From Roseiarcus sp963809245 (GTDB lineage Bacteria > Pseudomonadota > Alphaproteobacteria > Rhizobiales > Beijerinckiaceae): 64,000 bases of DNA. A program made the position numbers and the translations under genes. The stretch lies in contig CAWEIU010000011.1 of NCBI GenBank assembly GCA_963809245.1, positions 434,001 through 498,000 of the forward strand, read 5' to 3'. Under the pieces are notes generated by a model. The model saw only the letters and a program-made list of their open reading frames with translations, made no database searches and was not told the origin of the DNA. This document shows, piece by piece, positions 23,839 to 33,421 of this stretch (position 1 is the first letter of the stretch; each line of letters opens with the position of its first letter).

Positions 23839-24669
23839 ATGACTTCACAGCCCATCATCCCCTTCAGCGACGGCCGTTCGATCCCGCAAGTTGGCCTCGG
23901 CGTCTGGCAAACCCCGAACGACGTCGCAGTGACCGCGGTCAAGGCGGCGCTCGAGATCGGCTATCGCCACATCGACACCGCCGCGGCCTATGGAAACGAA
24001 GAGGGCGTGGGCGCAGGCATCCGCGCGGCCGGCCTTGCGCGCGATGAGATCTTCGTCGCGACCAAGGTCTGGAACGCCGACCAGGGTTTCGACCAGACGC
24101 TGAAGGCCGCCGAGGCGAGCCTCAAGCGTCTCCGCCTCGATCACGTCGACCTCTACCTGATCCACTGGCCGGCGCCGCGCAAAGGCCTGTTCGTCGACAC
24201 TTGGCGGGCCCTCATCCGTCTGAAGGAAGCCGGTCGCGTCCGCTCCATCGGCGTGTCGAACTTCGGGATCGAGCATCTCGACCGGATCATCGGCGAGACC
24301 GGCGTAACGCCCGTTCTCAATCAGATCGAACTGCATCCGCGCTTCCAGCAGAAGGCGCTGCGCGAGGCGCACGTGGCGCGCGGCGTCGCCACGCAGTCGT
24401 GGAGCCCGCTCGGTCAAGGCAGGCTGCTGGCGGATCCGGCGATCGCCGCGATTGCGGCCAAACATCGTCGCACCCCGGCACAGGTCATCATCAGGTGGCA
24501 CACCGAGAATGGCCTTATCGTCATTCCGAAATCGGTGACGCCTTCGCGCATCGCCGAGAATTTTGACGTCTTCGGCTTCACCCTCGACGTCGGCGATCTG
24601 GCGGCGATCGCCAAGCTCGACGTCGCTGACGGCCGGATCGGCCCCAACCCGTCGACGGCGGCCTTTTGA
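23839..24669 (+). CDS. Aldo/keto reductase (2,5-diketo-gluconate reductase-like)
   Basis: NAD(P)H-dependent TIM-barrel aldo/keto reductase, 276 residues, reducing aldehydes or ketones in the cytosol. The catalytic tetrad is visible: Asp and Tyr in 'HIDTAAAYGNEEGVG', Lys in 'VATKVWN' and His in 'LYLIHWPAP'. Cofactor-binding segments include 'GVSNFGIEHL', 'QIELHPRFQ', 'SWSPLGQG' and 'IPKSVTPSRIAENFDVF'. Length is normal for the family. ATG 23839 has AGGGAA about 8 bases upstream; an open frame back to 23686 has no such signal. It is distinct from the second reductase at 55476-56414. Physiological substrate unknown. Confidence 0.9.
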   Translation: MTSQPIIPFSDGRSIPQVGLGVWQTPNDVAVTAVKAALEIGYRHIDTAAAYGNEEGVGAGIRAAGLARDEIFVATKVWNADQGFDQTLKAAEASLKRLRLDHVDLYLIHWPAPRKGLFVDTWRALIRLKEAGRVRSIGVSNFGIEHLDRIIGETGVTPVLNQIELHPRFQQKALREAHVARGVATQSWSPLGQGRLLADPAIAAIAAKHRRTPAQVIIRWHTENGLIVIPKSVTPSRIAENFDVFGFTLDVGDLAAIAKLDVADGRIGPNPSTAAF

Positions 24670-24670
24670 C

Positions 24671-24705
24671 GCGACAGGCGGCCTCTCAGGCCGGCCCGCT
24701 GTCGC
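24671..24705 (+). terminator. Hairpin after the aldo/keto reductase
   Basis: GCGACAG (24671-24677) pairs with CTGTCGC (24699-24705), with an inner GGCC/GGCC pairing, immediately after the reductase stop. It is a strong GC stem but without a following T-run, so it is a weak terminator or processing structure. Confidence 0.4.
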
Positions 24706-24812
24706 GCGGCAGGGGCGCGATAGCGGGCTTTGCCAGAACATTTATTGCTGATGGACCACGACATTGAAACCCTCATCGGGCCCTTCGCGTCCAGATAGTG
24801 GCGAAATTGAGA

Positions 24813-26123
24813 TCAAGGCTTCAGGTTGTTGATAACGTCAAGAATGTCGGCGCCCGCCTGGAAGGCCTTGGAATTCGCTTGATACGCGCTCTGCGCCTCG
24901 ATCATCTGGGTGAGCTGCGTGGCGAGATCGACGGTTGAGTCCTCCAGCGAGGACGAGGCGACCGTACCGAGGCCGCCCGCTCCGGCAGTTCCGACGCGCA
25001 CCGAGCCGGAATTCTGATTGGCCTCGAAGGCGTCGCCGTTCACCGAGGTGAGATTGTCCTCACTCGGCACGGTGGCCAGGGGAATCTCGTAGCCGGGGCT
25101 CGCTAAGCCGTTGCTGTACTGGAAATTGAGCGTGCCGCTCGCGCTGATCGAGATGCCGCTCAAGCTGCTCGGCGCATTGCCGTTGGCCGAGGAGGAGTTG
25201 ACGCTGAAGGCCGCCGCGAGCTGGGTCGACGAACCGAGATTGAGGGTCATCGGCTGCCCGCCTGGCGCCGTAAGATTCAAGTTAAAGTCAGTGGTGCTGG
25301 TGGTCCCGTTTTGCGTAGTGCTGGCCAGCTTCCCGTCGGTTGGATCGAACGTCAACGTGGCTGTCGCCAGCGGAGCGACGTTGACCCCTCCCGACTGATA
25401 GGGAAATCCGCCGTTGGTCGCATCGGCCGCGTTGTAGGCCGTAACCTCCCATGTATCCGGCGAGCCGGGCGTGGAGATGTTGGTGTAATAGATATTGACC
25501 GTCTGCGAGCCGCCGAGATTGTCGTATGTGACGAGCGACGTTTCGGACGTGTAGTTCGCCGTCGCTGCGGGCGGATCGGCGGACGGCAAGGTCGCGGTCG
25601 AGGCGACCGCGGTCGAGTTCGAATCCAGGTTCACCGACAGGGCGCCCGATGTGGTCGGATTTGCGGCCTCGCCCGCGGTCGTCACGTTGACTTTCGTCAT
25701 GCCGGCGAGCGAATCCGACGCGGCTGCCGTCGAGTCGTTCTGCATGTCGTAGCCCATCAGGTAATAGCCGGCGGAGTTAACAAGATCACCGGAGGCGTCC
25801 GGAACGAAGGAACCGTTGCGCGTGAGATAGAGATCGCCGCTCGCATCGGAGACGACGAAGTATCCGTCGCCCCGAACAGCGAGGTCGGTCGTCGTCGTCG
25901 TGCCGACGATCGCGCCCTGCATCGAATTGAGCGAACGCGCACTCGCGGCGACGCCGCCGCCGCTCGCGGCGCTCTTGCCGCCGACCTGGTCGATAACCGT
26001 CGAGAACTCCGTGTTCTCGTCCTTGTAAGCTACCGTGTTGGCGTTGGAGACGTTCTGCGAAATGTTCGAAAGCCAGCTGGAATCGGCCAACAGACCAGAA
26101 ACGGAGGTGCCCATTATGCTCAT
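24813..26123 (-). CDS. flgE: Flagellar hook protein FlgE
   Basis: Hook (axial) protein of 436 residues exported by the flagellar type III system. The N-terminal rod/hook motif is 'SWLSNISQNVSNANTVAYKD' (about 15-34). Further segments are 'TTTTDLAVRGDGYFVVSD' (about 79-96) and the FlgE D2 region rich in Thr/Ser/Asn/Gly. The C-terminal basal-body motif is 'LTQMIEAQSAYQANSKAF' with '...ILDVINNL'. There is no Cys. ATG 26123 has AGAGGA about 7 bases upstream; an earlier frame start at 26141 is upstream of that site. No other flagellar gene is in the window, so the hook gene stands alone, about 2.3 kb from the chemosensory operon. Confidence 0.9.
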   Translation of the reverse strand: MSIMGTSVSGLLADSSWLSNISQNVSNANTVAYKDENTEFSTVIDQVGGKSAASGGGVAASARSLNSMQGAIVGTTTTTDLAVRGDGYFVVSDASGDLYLTRNGSFVPDASGDLVNSAGYYLMGYDMQNDSTAAASDSLAGMTKVNVTTAGEAANPTTSGALSVNLDSNSTAVASTATLPSADPPAATANYTSETSLVTYDNLGGSQTVNIYYTNISTPGSPDTWEVTAYNAADATNGGFPYQSGGVNVAPLATATLTFDPTDGKLASTTQNGTTSTTDFNLNLTAPGGQPMTLNLGSSTQLAAAFSVNSSSANGNAPSSLSGISISASGTLNFQYSNGLASPGYEIPLATVPSEDNLTSVNGDAFEANQNSGSVRVGTAGAGGLGTVASSSLEDSTVDLATQLTQMIEAQSAYQANSKAFQAGADILDVINNLKP

Positions 26124-26543
26124 GGATCGATCCTCTCGCAATTTTCAGTTTCAATAACTGCCGCTTACCTTGCGCGAGGCTGGATACGCTTGGAGGTCAA
26201 CCGATTAGTAAGGTATTTCATTACGATAAGTTGCTAACGGCATAAGGCCTTTGATGGCGCTTTCGTAAGTGTCAATTTATTCGCACCGCAACAAACTCGA
26301 TCTTTACACGTGTCGACTTCGCGCCGCCGCACAGCGACCCACTCATACCGGCGCTTTGCATGCGGCCAACCCTAGTTGCAAAAATTGCTGCGAAAACAAA
26401 GACCGTAGACAACCAACGCCTTCGAGGGGAAACGAGAGCAAGGATTGGTTCGCTGGTCATTCGACCCGCTCGGGCGCGTTCCCGCGCTTGGCCCAACTTC
26501 GGGTGATCTTGCTCTTCTGGTCGATGCGGGCGTCGTCGGCGAC
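26124..26543. other. AT-richer intergenic region upstream of flgE
   Basis: About 420 bases, relatively AT-rich from 26200 to 26300, between the SRPBCC gene and flgE, both read leftwards. It should contain the flgE promoter, but I could not assign a sigma-factor motif with confidence. Short frames here look like noise. Confidence 0.4.
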
Positions 26544-26987
26544 CTATCGCCTCGCTGTTTGCATAAATCGCCGGAGCGCCGCCAGCCATTTGGCGAATCC
26601 GTCATTTTCAAAAAACTTGGTCCAACGGTCGTATTCGTCTGCGGCACAGTCGAAGGTTGCCCACCATTCGACAAAGGCTTTGTTGGTCTCAGTGATCGGC
26701 GCAACACGGATTGTCGCGATGTAATTGCGCACCGTAAATGGCGAAGGATCGCAAAGCGAGTAGGTGTAAGAGCGGTCTACGTCGGAATGGGCGAGCAATT
26801 TTTGCCTGATAACTCTGTCTCCGACAATTACACGGCGGACGGCCGCGATTTGATCGCCAGCCTTGCCGTCTTCGATTGTGGTCTGGCTTTCAACGCCAGC
26901 CCAAGCGTAGTGGTCGAAAGGACGAATGACAGTCCAGACTTCTTCAGCGGAGTGGTCCAGCGCTACGCTGTAGTATGACCTCGCCAT
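26544..26987 (-). CDS. SRPBCC-family (START-like) protein
   Basis: 147-residue protein of the polyketide-cyclase/START-like SRPBCC fold, which binds small hydrophobic ligands. It begins 'MARSYYSVALDHSAEEVWTV' and continues with 'IRPFDHYAWAGV', 'GDQIAAVRRVIVGD', 'YTYSLCDPSPFTVRNYIATI' and 'AFVEWWATFDCAADE', typical of bacterial SRPBCC proteins. ATG 26987 has AAAGGTG about 8 bases upstream, preferred over the longer frame to 27044. The ligand and role are unknown. It stands alone on the minus strand. Confidence 0.78.
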   Translation of the reverse strand: MARSYYSVALDHSAEEVWTVIRPFDHYAWAGVESQTTIEDGKAGDQIAAVRRVIVGDRVIRQKLLAHSDVDRSYTYSLCDPSPFTVRNYIATIRVAPITETNKAFVEWWATFDCAADEYDRWTKFFENDGFAKWLAALRRFMQTARR

Positions 26988-27330
26988 TCCGTCACACCTT
27001 TTGTTGAGGGCATTCCGCCCAAGCCCCCAACAATGAGGCGACACACGGCGAACGCAACCCGATTACGACTGTCTGATTTTCTCGCAAAACGTACGGGAGC
27101 GTCGAAGCCGCACCTCGCCGTCTAATTGGCGGCGCGCCTGGCGAAGACAAACGGTCGCCGCCGCTAGCCTATACCTTGGCATTGGTCAGCGATCCCATTT
27201 GCCACCGCGCGCAAACCAATGCCCTGTATGGGACTTCGACAGATCATCCTATTTTCTTCGAACGCCCTCCAAACCTAGGGCGCCCCGCACTCGGGCCGCT
27301 TGTGGCGACACAGGCGGCCTCCATTTTTGG

Positions 27331-27489
27331 ATGGCCTCAATGAAAACCATTACCGAGAAGCTCGACGCATGGCTCCGTTATCGCGAGGCCGTCCGCGAAT
27401 TGTCCCAGATGAGCGATCACGAACTCTGCGACATCGGAATTCATCGCTCCGACATCAAATGCGTCGCTCGTCAGACCGTGTCGGCCTGA
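27331..27489 (+). CDS. DUF1127 (YjiS-like) small protein
   Basis: A 52-residue Arg-rich protein with the DUF1127 signature 'RELSQMSDHELCDIGIHRSD'. Such proteins are abundant in alphaproteobacteria; some are linked to phosphate and carbon metabolism and small-RNA turnover. Either ATG 27331 or ATG 27340 may start translation. The frame extends upstream to 27199, but the extra part has no family character. Confidence 0.8.
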   Translation: MASMKTITEKLDAWLRYREAVRELSQMSDHELCDIGIHRSDIKCVARQTVSA

Positions 27490-27829
27490 CCCGAAATCGC
27501 CCAGGCGAAGCGACGGCGAGGACCTTGTTACGCGGCGTCTCGGTCTCGGCGTGAGGCTGCGCGGCGGCGACGCCTGTGAGGATCACGATGGCCCCGGTTT
27601 CGTCGGTGACGCGGAACGAGCCTACCCCGTCCATGGCCACGGCCATCGACAACCGCGGATGTCGCTTCAGCCGCAACGCGATGCTACTGTGCAGCGCGGC
27701 TGTGGACCGAAGGCAATTCGAATGCGAAAATGCGTTTCCGGTCGTCCTTCATGCTGATCACTGTGCAGCCTTCTCGCGATCGAAGAATTTGGCCGCCGAG
27801 GGCTTGCGCCGCGCCTTGTTAGGGGCACA
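27490..27829. other. Intergenic region upstream of the giant sensor kinase
   Basis: About 340 bases. A minus-strand frame at 27455-27676 (73 codons) contains the protein-like 'FRVTDETGAIVILTGVA' but has no recognised family or clear ribosome site, so I do not call it. The region presumably carries the promoter for the 1855-residue kinase. Confidence 0.4.
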
Positions 27830-30800
27830 ATGAGAGACTTTCCGTGCGGTCGTTGGCCGGAACGGGCGCAAGGGGTCGGCATCTTGAGCCCACACCTTCA
27901 AATCGACGACGCCGGTCTGAGGGATCGCGAGGTCCTGTGGGAGGACGGCGATCGCCTCCTGTGGCGAGCGTTCAAAAGCGACGGCGGCGCGGTCCTCATC
28001 GTCACGGCCGCCGACGAACGGTCGACGCCGGCCGGCTTTCCACGTTTCAATGAATGCACATTGAGGGACGAACTGGACCCCGCCTGGGCGGCGCGGCCGC
28101 TCGAGCTTCAGCGAGAGGGCGGGCGCACGATGCTCCTGCTCGAAGACCCAGGCGGCGAGCCCCTCGCGCGCCGCATCGGCGCGCCGATGGAGATTGGCGG
28201 CTTCCTGCGCCTCGCAATCGACATCGCCGCGACCCTCGGCAAGGCGCATCGGAGCGGCCTCGTCCACAAAGACGTCAAGCCGGCCAATATTCTCGTCGAC
28301 TGTGCCGACGGCGGGGCGCGCCTCACCGGCTTCGGCGTCGCCATCCGCCTGCCGCGCCAACGCCAGGGCCCCGATCCGCCCGAGGTGATCGCCGGCACGC
28401 TTGCCTATATGGCCCCCGAACAGACCGGGCGCATGAATCGCTCGATCGACTCCCGCAGCGACCTCTACGCGCTCGGCGTCACCTTCTACGAAATGCTCAC
28501 TGGCCTGCTGCCGTTCCGCGCCAGCGATCCGATGGAGTGGGTTCACTGCCATATCGCGCGCAAGCCGGTTCCCCCAGACGAGCGGGTCGGCGGGGTTCCG
28601 AGGCCCATTTCCGACATCGTCATGAAGCTCCTCGCCAAGACGCCCGAGGAGCGCTACCAAACCGCCGCCGGCGTCGCGCATGATCTCAGACTTAGCCTTG
28701 ATCAATGGGAGCGCAGCGGGCGCGTCGATCCGTTTGCGCTGGGCGGGCGCGACACGCCCGACCGGCTCATCATCCCCGAGAAGCTCTACGGCCGAGAGCG
28801 CGAGGTCGAGACCCTGCTCGCCGCCTTCGATCGCGTCGTCGCTAGAGGAACGCCGGAATTGGTCCTCGTCTCCGGTTATTCCGGCATTGGCAAATCGTCG
28901 GTGGTCAACGAACTGCACCGAACGCTCGTTCCCGCGCGGGGCTTGTTCGCGTCCGGCAAGTTCGATCAGTACAAGCGAAACATTCCCTACGCGACGATCG
29001 CTCAGGCGTTACAAAGCCTTGTCAAGCAGATTCTCGCCAGCGCCGACGCCGAGATGAGCCGCTGGCGGACAGACCTGCTGGAGGCCCTTGGGCCGAACGG
29101 CCAGCTTATGGTCAATCTCGTCCCGGAGTTGGCGCTCATCATCGGCGAGCAGCCGCCGGTTCCAGACCTCCCGCCGCAGGACCACCAAGCGCGATTCCAG
29201 CTCGCGTTCAGGCGTCTCCTCCAGGTTTTTGCGCGGCCGGAGCACCCCCTCGCGCTATTTCTCGACGACCTGCAGTGGCTCGACTCGGCGACCCTCGATC
29301 TGATCGATCATCTCGTTGCGCATCCGGATGTGGGCTGCTTGCTGCTGGTCGCCGCCTATCGCGACAACGAAGTGGGCGCTGATCATCCGCTTACCAAAAA
29401 GCTCAAAGCCCTTCGGGCCTCGGGGACGAAAATTAGCGACATCAAGCTCGGCAATCTTGATCACGAACAACTCGGGCGTCTGATCGCCGACACGCTCGGC
29501 GACGAGCCCGACCGAGTGACGCCCTTGGCCCAGCTCACTCATGCGAAGACCGCCGGCAATCCGTTCTTCGTCCTTCAATTTCTACACGCCCTCGCCGATG
29601 AGGGATTGCTCGCTTACGATCATGCAAGGCTGAATTGGTCTTGGGATCTCGATCGCATCCACGCCAAGGGATACACGGACAACGTCGTGGACATCCTGGT
29701 CGCGAAGCTCGCTCGCCTGCCCCACGAAGCCCAAGAGGCGCTGCAGCGGCTGTCTTGTCTCGGCAACACCGCAGACGTCACGTCGCTCGCGATCGTGCTC
29801 GGAATCGCGGAGGATGAGGTCCACGCGGCGCTGGGGCATGCGGTCCCACTCGAGCTGATCGAGCAGTTGCCGAACGCTTACGGCTTCGTGCACGATCGCG
29901 TGCAAGAGGCCGCCTACTCGCTGATTCCGGAAGATCAGCGCGCGGCGATGCATCTCCTGGTCGGGCGACTTCTCGTGGCCAGTACGCCTCCCGAGAAGCG
30001 GGAAGAGGCTATCTTCGAGATCGTCAATCAGCTCGACCGGGGCGGTGCGCTGATCGTCGCGCCGCAGGAGCGCGAACAAGTCGCCGAGCTCAATCTCATG
30101 GCGGGAAAGCGGGCCAAGGCGGCGACCGCCTATGACGTCGCATTGCAATACTTCATCGCGGGCCAGGCGTTCCTCCCGAAGGCCGAAGGGCAAAAGCTCC
30201 AAGAGCTCGCCTTCGACCTCGAGCTCAATCGAGCCGAGTGCGATTACCTGATCGGGAATTTGGCGCCGGCGGACGAACGCCTCGCCGATCTATCAGGTCG
30301 AGCCCCGACCCGCCTTCATTCGGCGGGGGTCGCCTGCCTTCGCATCAATCTCTACACAACCATGGACCGTAGCGACCGCGCGGTCGCGGTCGGCTTAGAC
30401 TATCTCCGTCAGGTCGACAGCGAGTGGTCGATTCATCCAACCGCCGACGACGTCCGTCGCGACTACGCTCGATTGTGGCGCCGGTTGGATTCGAGCTCGA
30501 TCGAAGGACTGACCGATCTGCCGCGAATGAAGGACCCCGACCATCGCGCGATGATGGACGTGCTGACCGTGCTCACGTCTCCGGCTTTGTTCACCGACCT
30601 AAATCTGTTCCGCCTGGTCGTAAGCCGGATGGTGGCGCTGAGCTTGGACCATGGCAACGCCGACGGATCCTGCCTCGCCTACGCGTGGCTAGGTGGCGTT
30701 CTCGGAACGTATTTCGACGAATACGGAGCGGGCCTGCGCTTTGGCAGGCTTGCACTGGACCTGGTCGACAAGCAAGGGTTGGACCGCTTCAAGGCGCGCG

Positions 30801-33397
30801 TCTACCTCGTCTTCGCGGTCCACGTCGCTCACTGGACCCAGCCCCTCGAGGTGTCTCGCGCCTTCTTGAGGCGCGCCTTCGACGCCGCCATAAGCGCCGG
30901 CGACCTTTCCTACGCGGCCTATAGCTGCATCGATTTGATTACGAACCGCATCGCCAGCGGCGACCTACTCGGCGACGTTGAGCAGGAGGCCGACAAAGGA
31001 CTGGAGTTTGCAGGCAAGACGAGATTCGGTCTCGCCGCCGATTGCATCACCGGTCAGATCCAGCTCGTCCGCATGCTCCGCGGGCTGACGTTGGATTTCG
31101 GGTCGTTCAATGAGGACGATTTCGATGAAGGTCGCTTCGCGCAACGGCTGGAGGACAACCCTCAACTGGCGATCGGCGCCTGCTGGTATTGGATACGGAA
31201 GCTGCAAGCAAGCGTCTACTCTGGCGACGACCCATCCGCTATGATCGCGGTCTCGAAAGTTGCGTCGCGGCTTTGGACGGCGCCGACCCAATTCGAGTTG
31301 GCCGAATATCATTTCTATGCGGCGCTCGCTCGAGCCGGCCATTGCCATTCGATCCCGGAAGAAGAACGGCCGGCGCATTTGCAGGCGCTTGCGGCTCATC
31401 ACAAGCATCTTACCGTGTGGGCGGAAAACGGCCCGGCGACATTCGCAAATCGCGCGGCGTTGATCGGCGCGGAGATTGCCGCGCTCGAAGGCCGGCATAC
31501 GGATGCGATGCGCCTGTATGAAGAGGCCATCGGAGCCGCCCGCAGCCAGGGCTTCATCCAGAACGAGGCCTTGGCCCACGAACGGGCCGCACGATTCTTC
31601 GCGGCGCTCGGCCTCCAAACGAGCGCTGACGCACATCTCCGCAATTCAAGGCGCTGCTACCTGAGTTGGGGCGCGGATGGGAAGGTGCGGCAACTCGACA
31701 AATTCTATCCGCAACTCGATCAAGAGGAACGGCCGCCTGAGCCTACGAGCACGATCGGCGCGCGCGTCGAATCCCTCGACCTCGCGACGGTCCTTAAGGT
31801 TTCGCAGGCCGTCGCCGGCGAGACCGACCCCGAGGCGCTCATCGAGACGCTCATGCGCATGGCCATCGAGCAGGCGGGGGCGGAGCGCGGTCTGCTCATC
31901 CTGCCGGCGGGGCCCGAACGGCGGATCGCCGCGGAGGCCGCAGCCATCGGCGACACGATCACTGTTGAGCGACGCGATGAGGCCGCGACGCCTGCCGCGT
32001 TGCCGGAGTTGGTCCTCCAATACGTCCTGCACACCCAGGAGACCGTCGTTCTCGACGACGCCGCGGCTCACAATCCGTTTTCTGCGGACCCGTACCTTCG
32101 TCGGCGCAACGCGCGGTCCGTTCTCTGCCTTCCCTTGACCAATCAAGGCAAGCTCATCGGGATCCTCTACCTCGAGAACAATCTCACGCCCCACGTCTTC
32201 GCGCCGGCTCGCATCGCGGCGCTGAAGCTGCTCGCCTCGCAGGCGGCGATCGCGCTGGAGAACGCCCGTCTTTACAAGGATCTCGCTGAGCGCGAGTCCA
32301 AGATCCGCCGCCTGGTCGAGGCCAACGTCGTCGGGATTTTCATCTGGAATTTCGAAGGTCGAATTCTTGAGGCCAACGACGCGCTTCTCCGCCTGCTCGG
32401 ATATGAGCGAGAGGATCTCGCCGCCGGACGGCTCTCCTGGAGGACCCTGACGCCCACCGAATGGCTCGTCCGTCATGAGCGGGAATGGATCCCGGAGCTT
32501 CGGCGAACGGGGATCGTGCAGCCGTATGAGAAGGAGTACTTCCGCAAGGACGGCTCCCGCGTGCCGGTGCTCGTCGGCGGGGCGCTGTTCGAAAAAGGCG
32601 GCGAGGAAGGGGTTGCCTTCGTGCTCGATCTCACCGAAGGCAAACGCGTCGCCGAAGCCTTGCGCGAGATGCAGATACAGCTCGAGCACGCCAACCGTGT
32701 CGCGACTCTGGGGCAGCTCACGGCGTCGATCGCCCATGAAGTGAGCCAGCCCATCACCGCAAGCCTCGCCAACGCTCAGGCGGCGTTGCGCTGGCTGGAT
32801 CATCCTCAGCCCGCCCTGGAGGAGGCGCGGCAGGCCCTCGTCCGCGTCGTCAGGGATGGGGAGCGGGCGAGCGTCGTCATTCACCGAGCCCGCGATTTCA
32901 TCAAGAAGGCGCCTGCGCGCGACGACCGCGTAGACCCCAATGCGGCAATCCGCGAGGTGATCGAGCTGACGCGCAGCGAAGCCTTGAAGAGCCGGGTCTC
33001 GGTCAAGGCGGAACTGGCGGACGACTTGCCGACGATTTGCGGCGACCGCATCGAGTTGCAGCAGGTGATCCTCAACTTGATCCTCAACGCCATTGAGGCC
33101 ATGGCGGATATGAACGAAGGCCCGCGCGACCTGCAGATCGTCACGGGCAAGACCGAGACGGGCGACCTCATCGTCTCGGTGCTGGATTCCGGTCCGGGTC
33201 TGCCGCCAGCGATTCGAGACAACCTTTTCCTGACCTTCCAGACAACCAAGCCGAACGGTCTGGGGCTCGGGCTGTCGATCTGCCGCTCGATCGTCGAAGC
33301 GCATGGCGGGCGCGTGTGGGCGAGCGCGAACCTGCCGCGTGGAACCGTCTTCCACTTCACTTTGCCGCAAGAGGGCGCCGCGGCCGCAGCTCGGTGA
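27830..33397 (+). CDS. Giant protein-kinase-like / AAA ATPase / GAF / PAS sensor histidine kinase
   Basis: Single polypeptide of 1855 residues. Residues about 1-290 form a Ser/Thr-kinase-like domain with catalytic loop 'HKDVKPANIL' (about 145) and 'GTLAYMAPEQTGRM'. The DFG motif reads 'TGFG' and no clear ATP-binding Lys is seen, so it is probably a pseudokinase. An AAA/MalT-type ATPase follows with Walker A 'SGYSGIGKSS' (about 346) and Walker B 'LALFLDDLQW' (about 473). A helical TPR-like middle spans about 600-1300. Then come GAF (about 1320-1485), PAS (about 1490-1605), HisKA with 'ASIAHEVSQPI' (His about 1634) and HATPase ('LNLILNAIEAM', 'DSGPGLPP', 'GLGLGLSIC'). No membrane span or receiver is seen. 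Its partner regulator is not adjacent; the next gene is convergent. Confidence 0.9.
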   Translation: MRDFPCGRWPERAQGVGILSPHLQIDDAGLRDREVLWEDGDRLLWRAFKSDGGAVLIVTAADERSTPAGFPRFNECTLRDELDPAWAARPLELQREGGRTMLLLEDPGGEPLARRIGAPMEIGGFLRLAIDIAATLGKAHRSGLVHKDVKPANILVDCADGGARLTGFGVAIRLPRQRQGPDPPEVIAGTLAYMAPEQTGRMNRSIDSRSDLYALGVTFYEMLTGLLPFRASDPMEWVHCHIARKPVPPDERVGGVPRPISDIVMKLLAKTPEERYQTAAGVAHDLRLSLDQWERSGRVDPFALGGRDTPDRLIIPEKLYGREREVETLLAAFDRVVARGTPELVLVSGYSGIGKSSVVNELHRTLVPARGLFASGKFDQYKRNIPYATIAQALQSLVKQILASADAEMSRWRTDLLEALGPNGQLMVNLVPELALIIGEQPPVPDLPPQDHQARFQLAFRRLLQVFARPEHPLALFLDDLQWLDSATLDLIDHLVAHPDVGCLLLVAAYRDNEVGADHPLTKKLKALRASGTKISDIKLGNLDHEQLGRLIADTLGDEPDRVTPLAQLTHAKTAGNPFFVLQFLHALADEGLLAYDHARLNWSWDLDRIHAKGYTDNVVDILVAKLARLPHEAQEALQRLSCLGNTADVTSLAIVLGIAEDEVHAALGHAVPLELIEQLPNAYGFVHDRVQEAAYSLIPEDQRAAMHLLVGRLLVASTPPEKREEAIFEIVNQLDRGGALIVAPQEREQVAELNLMAGKRAKAATAYDVALQYFIAGQAFLPKAEGQKLQELAFDLELNRAECDYLIGNLAPADERLADLSGRAPTRLHSAGVACLRINLYTTMDRSDRAVAVGLDYLRQVDSEWSIHPTADDVRRDYARLWRRLDSSSIEGLTDLPRMKDPDHRAMMDVLTVLTSPALFTDLNLFRLVVSRMVALSLDHGNADGSCLAYAWLGGVLGTYFDEYGAGLRFGRLALDLVDKQGLDRFKARVYLVFAVHVAHWTQPLEVSRAFLRRAFDAAISAGDLSYAAYSCIDLITNRIASGDLLGDVEQEADKGLEFAGKTRFGLAADCITGQIQLVRMLRGLTLDFGSFNEDDFDEGRFAQRLEDNPQLAIGACWYWIRKLQASVYSGDDPSAMIAVSKVASRLWTAPTQFELAEYHFYAALARAGHCHSIPEEERPAHLQALAAHHKHLTVWAENGPATFANRAALIGAEIAALEGRHTDAMRLYEEAIGAARSQGFIQNEALAHERAARFFAALGLQTSADAHLRNSRRCYLSWGADGKVRQLDKFYPQLDQEERPPEPTSTIGARVESLDLATVLKVSQAVAGETDPEALIETLMRMAIEQAGAERGLLILPAGPERRIAAEAAAIGDTITVERRDEAATPAALPELVLQYVLHTQETVVLDDAAAHNPFSADPYLRRRNARSVLCLPLTNQGKLIGILYLENNLTPHVFAPARIAALKLLASQAAIALENARLYKDLAERESKIRRLVEANVVGIFIWNFEGRILEANDALLRLLGYEREDLAAGRLSWRTLTPTEWLVRHEREWIPELRRTGIVQPYEKEYFRKDGSRVPVLVGGALFEKGGEEGVAFVLDLTEGKRVAEALREMQIQLEHANRVATLGQLTASIAHEVSQPITASLANAQAALRWLDHPQPALEEARQALVRVVRDGERASVVIHRARDFIKKAPARDDRVDPNAAIREVIELTRSEALKSRVSVKAELADDLPTICGDRIELQQVILNLILNAIEAMADMNEGPRDLQIVTGKTETGDLIVSVLDSGPGLPPAIRDNLFLTFQTTKPNGLGLGLSICRSIVEAHGGRVWASANLPRGTVFHFTLPQEGAAAAAR

Positions 33398-33421
33398 TCG
33401 TGCGGGCGTCTTCGGCAAAGG

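Noticed and set aside
27455..27676. 73-codon minus-strand frame containing 'FRVTDETGAIVILTGVA'
   Set aside because: Partly protein-like but no family recognised, no clear ribosome site, and it overlaps the end of the DUF1127 gene.
31646..33418. 590-codon minus-strand frame opposite the kinase C-terminus
   Set aside because: Antisense shadow; the plus strand carries clear GAF, PAS and kinase motifs.
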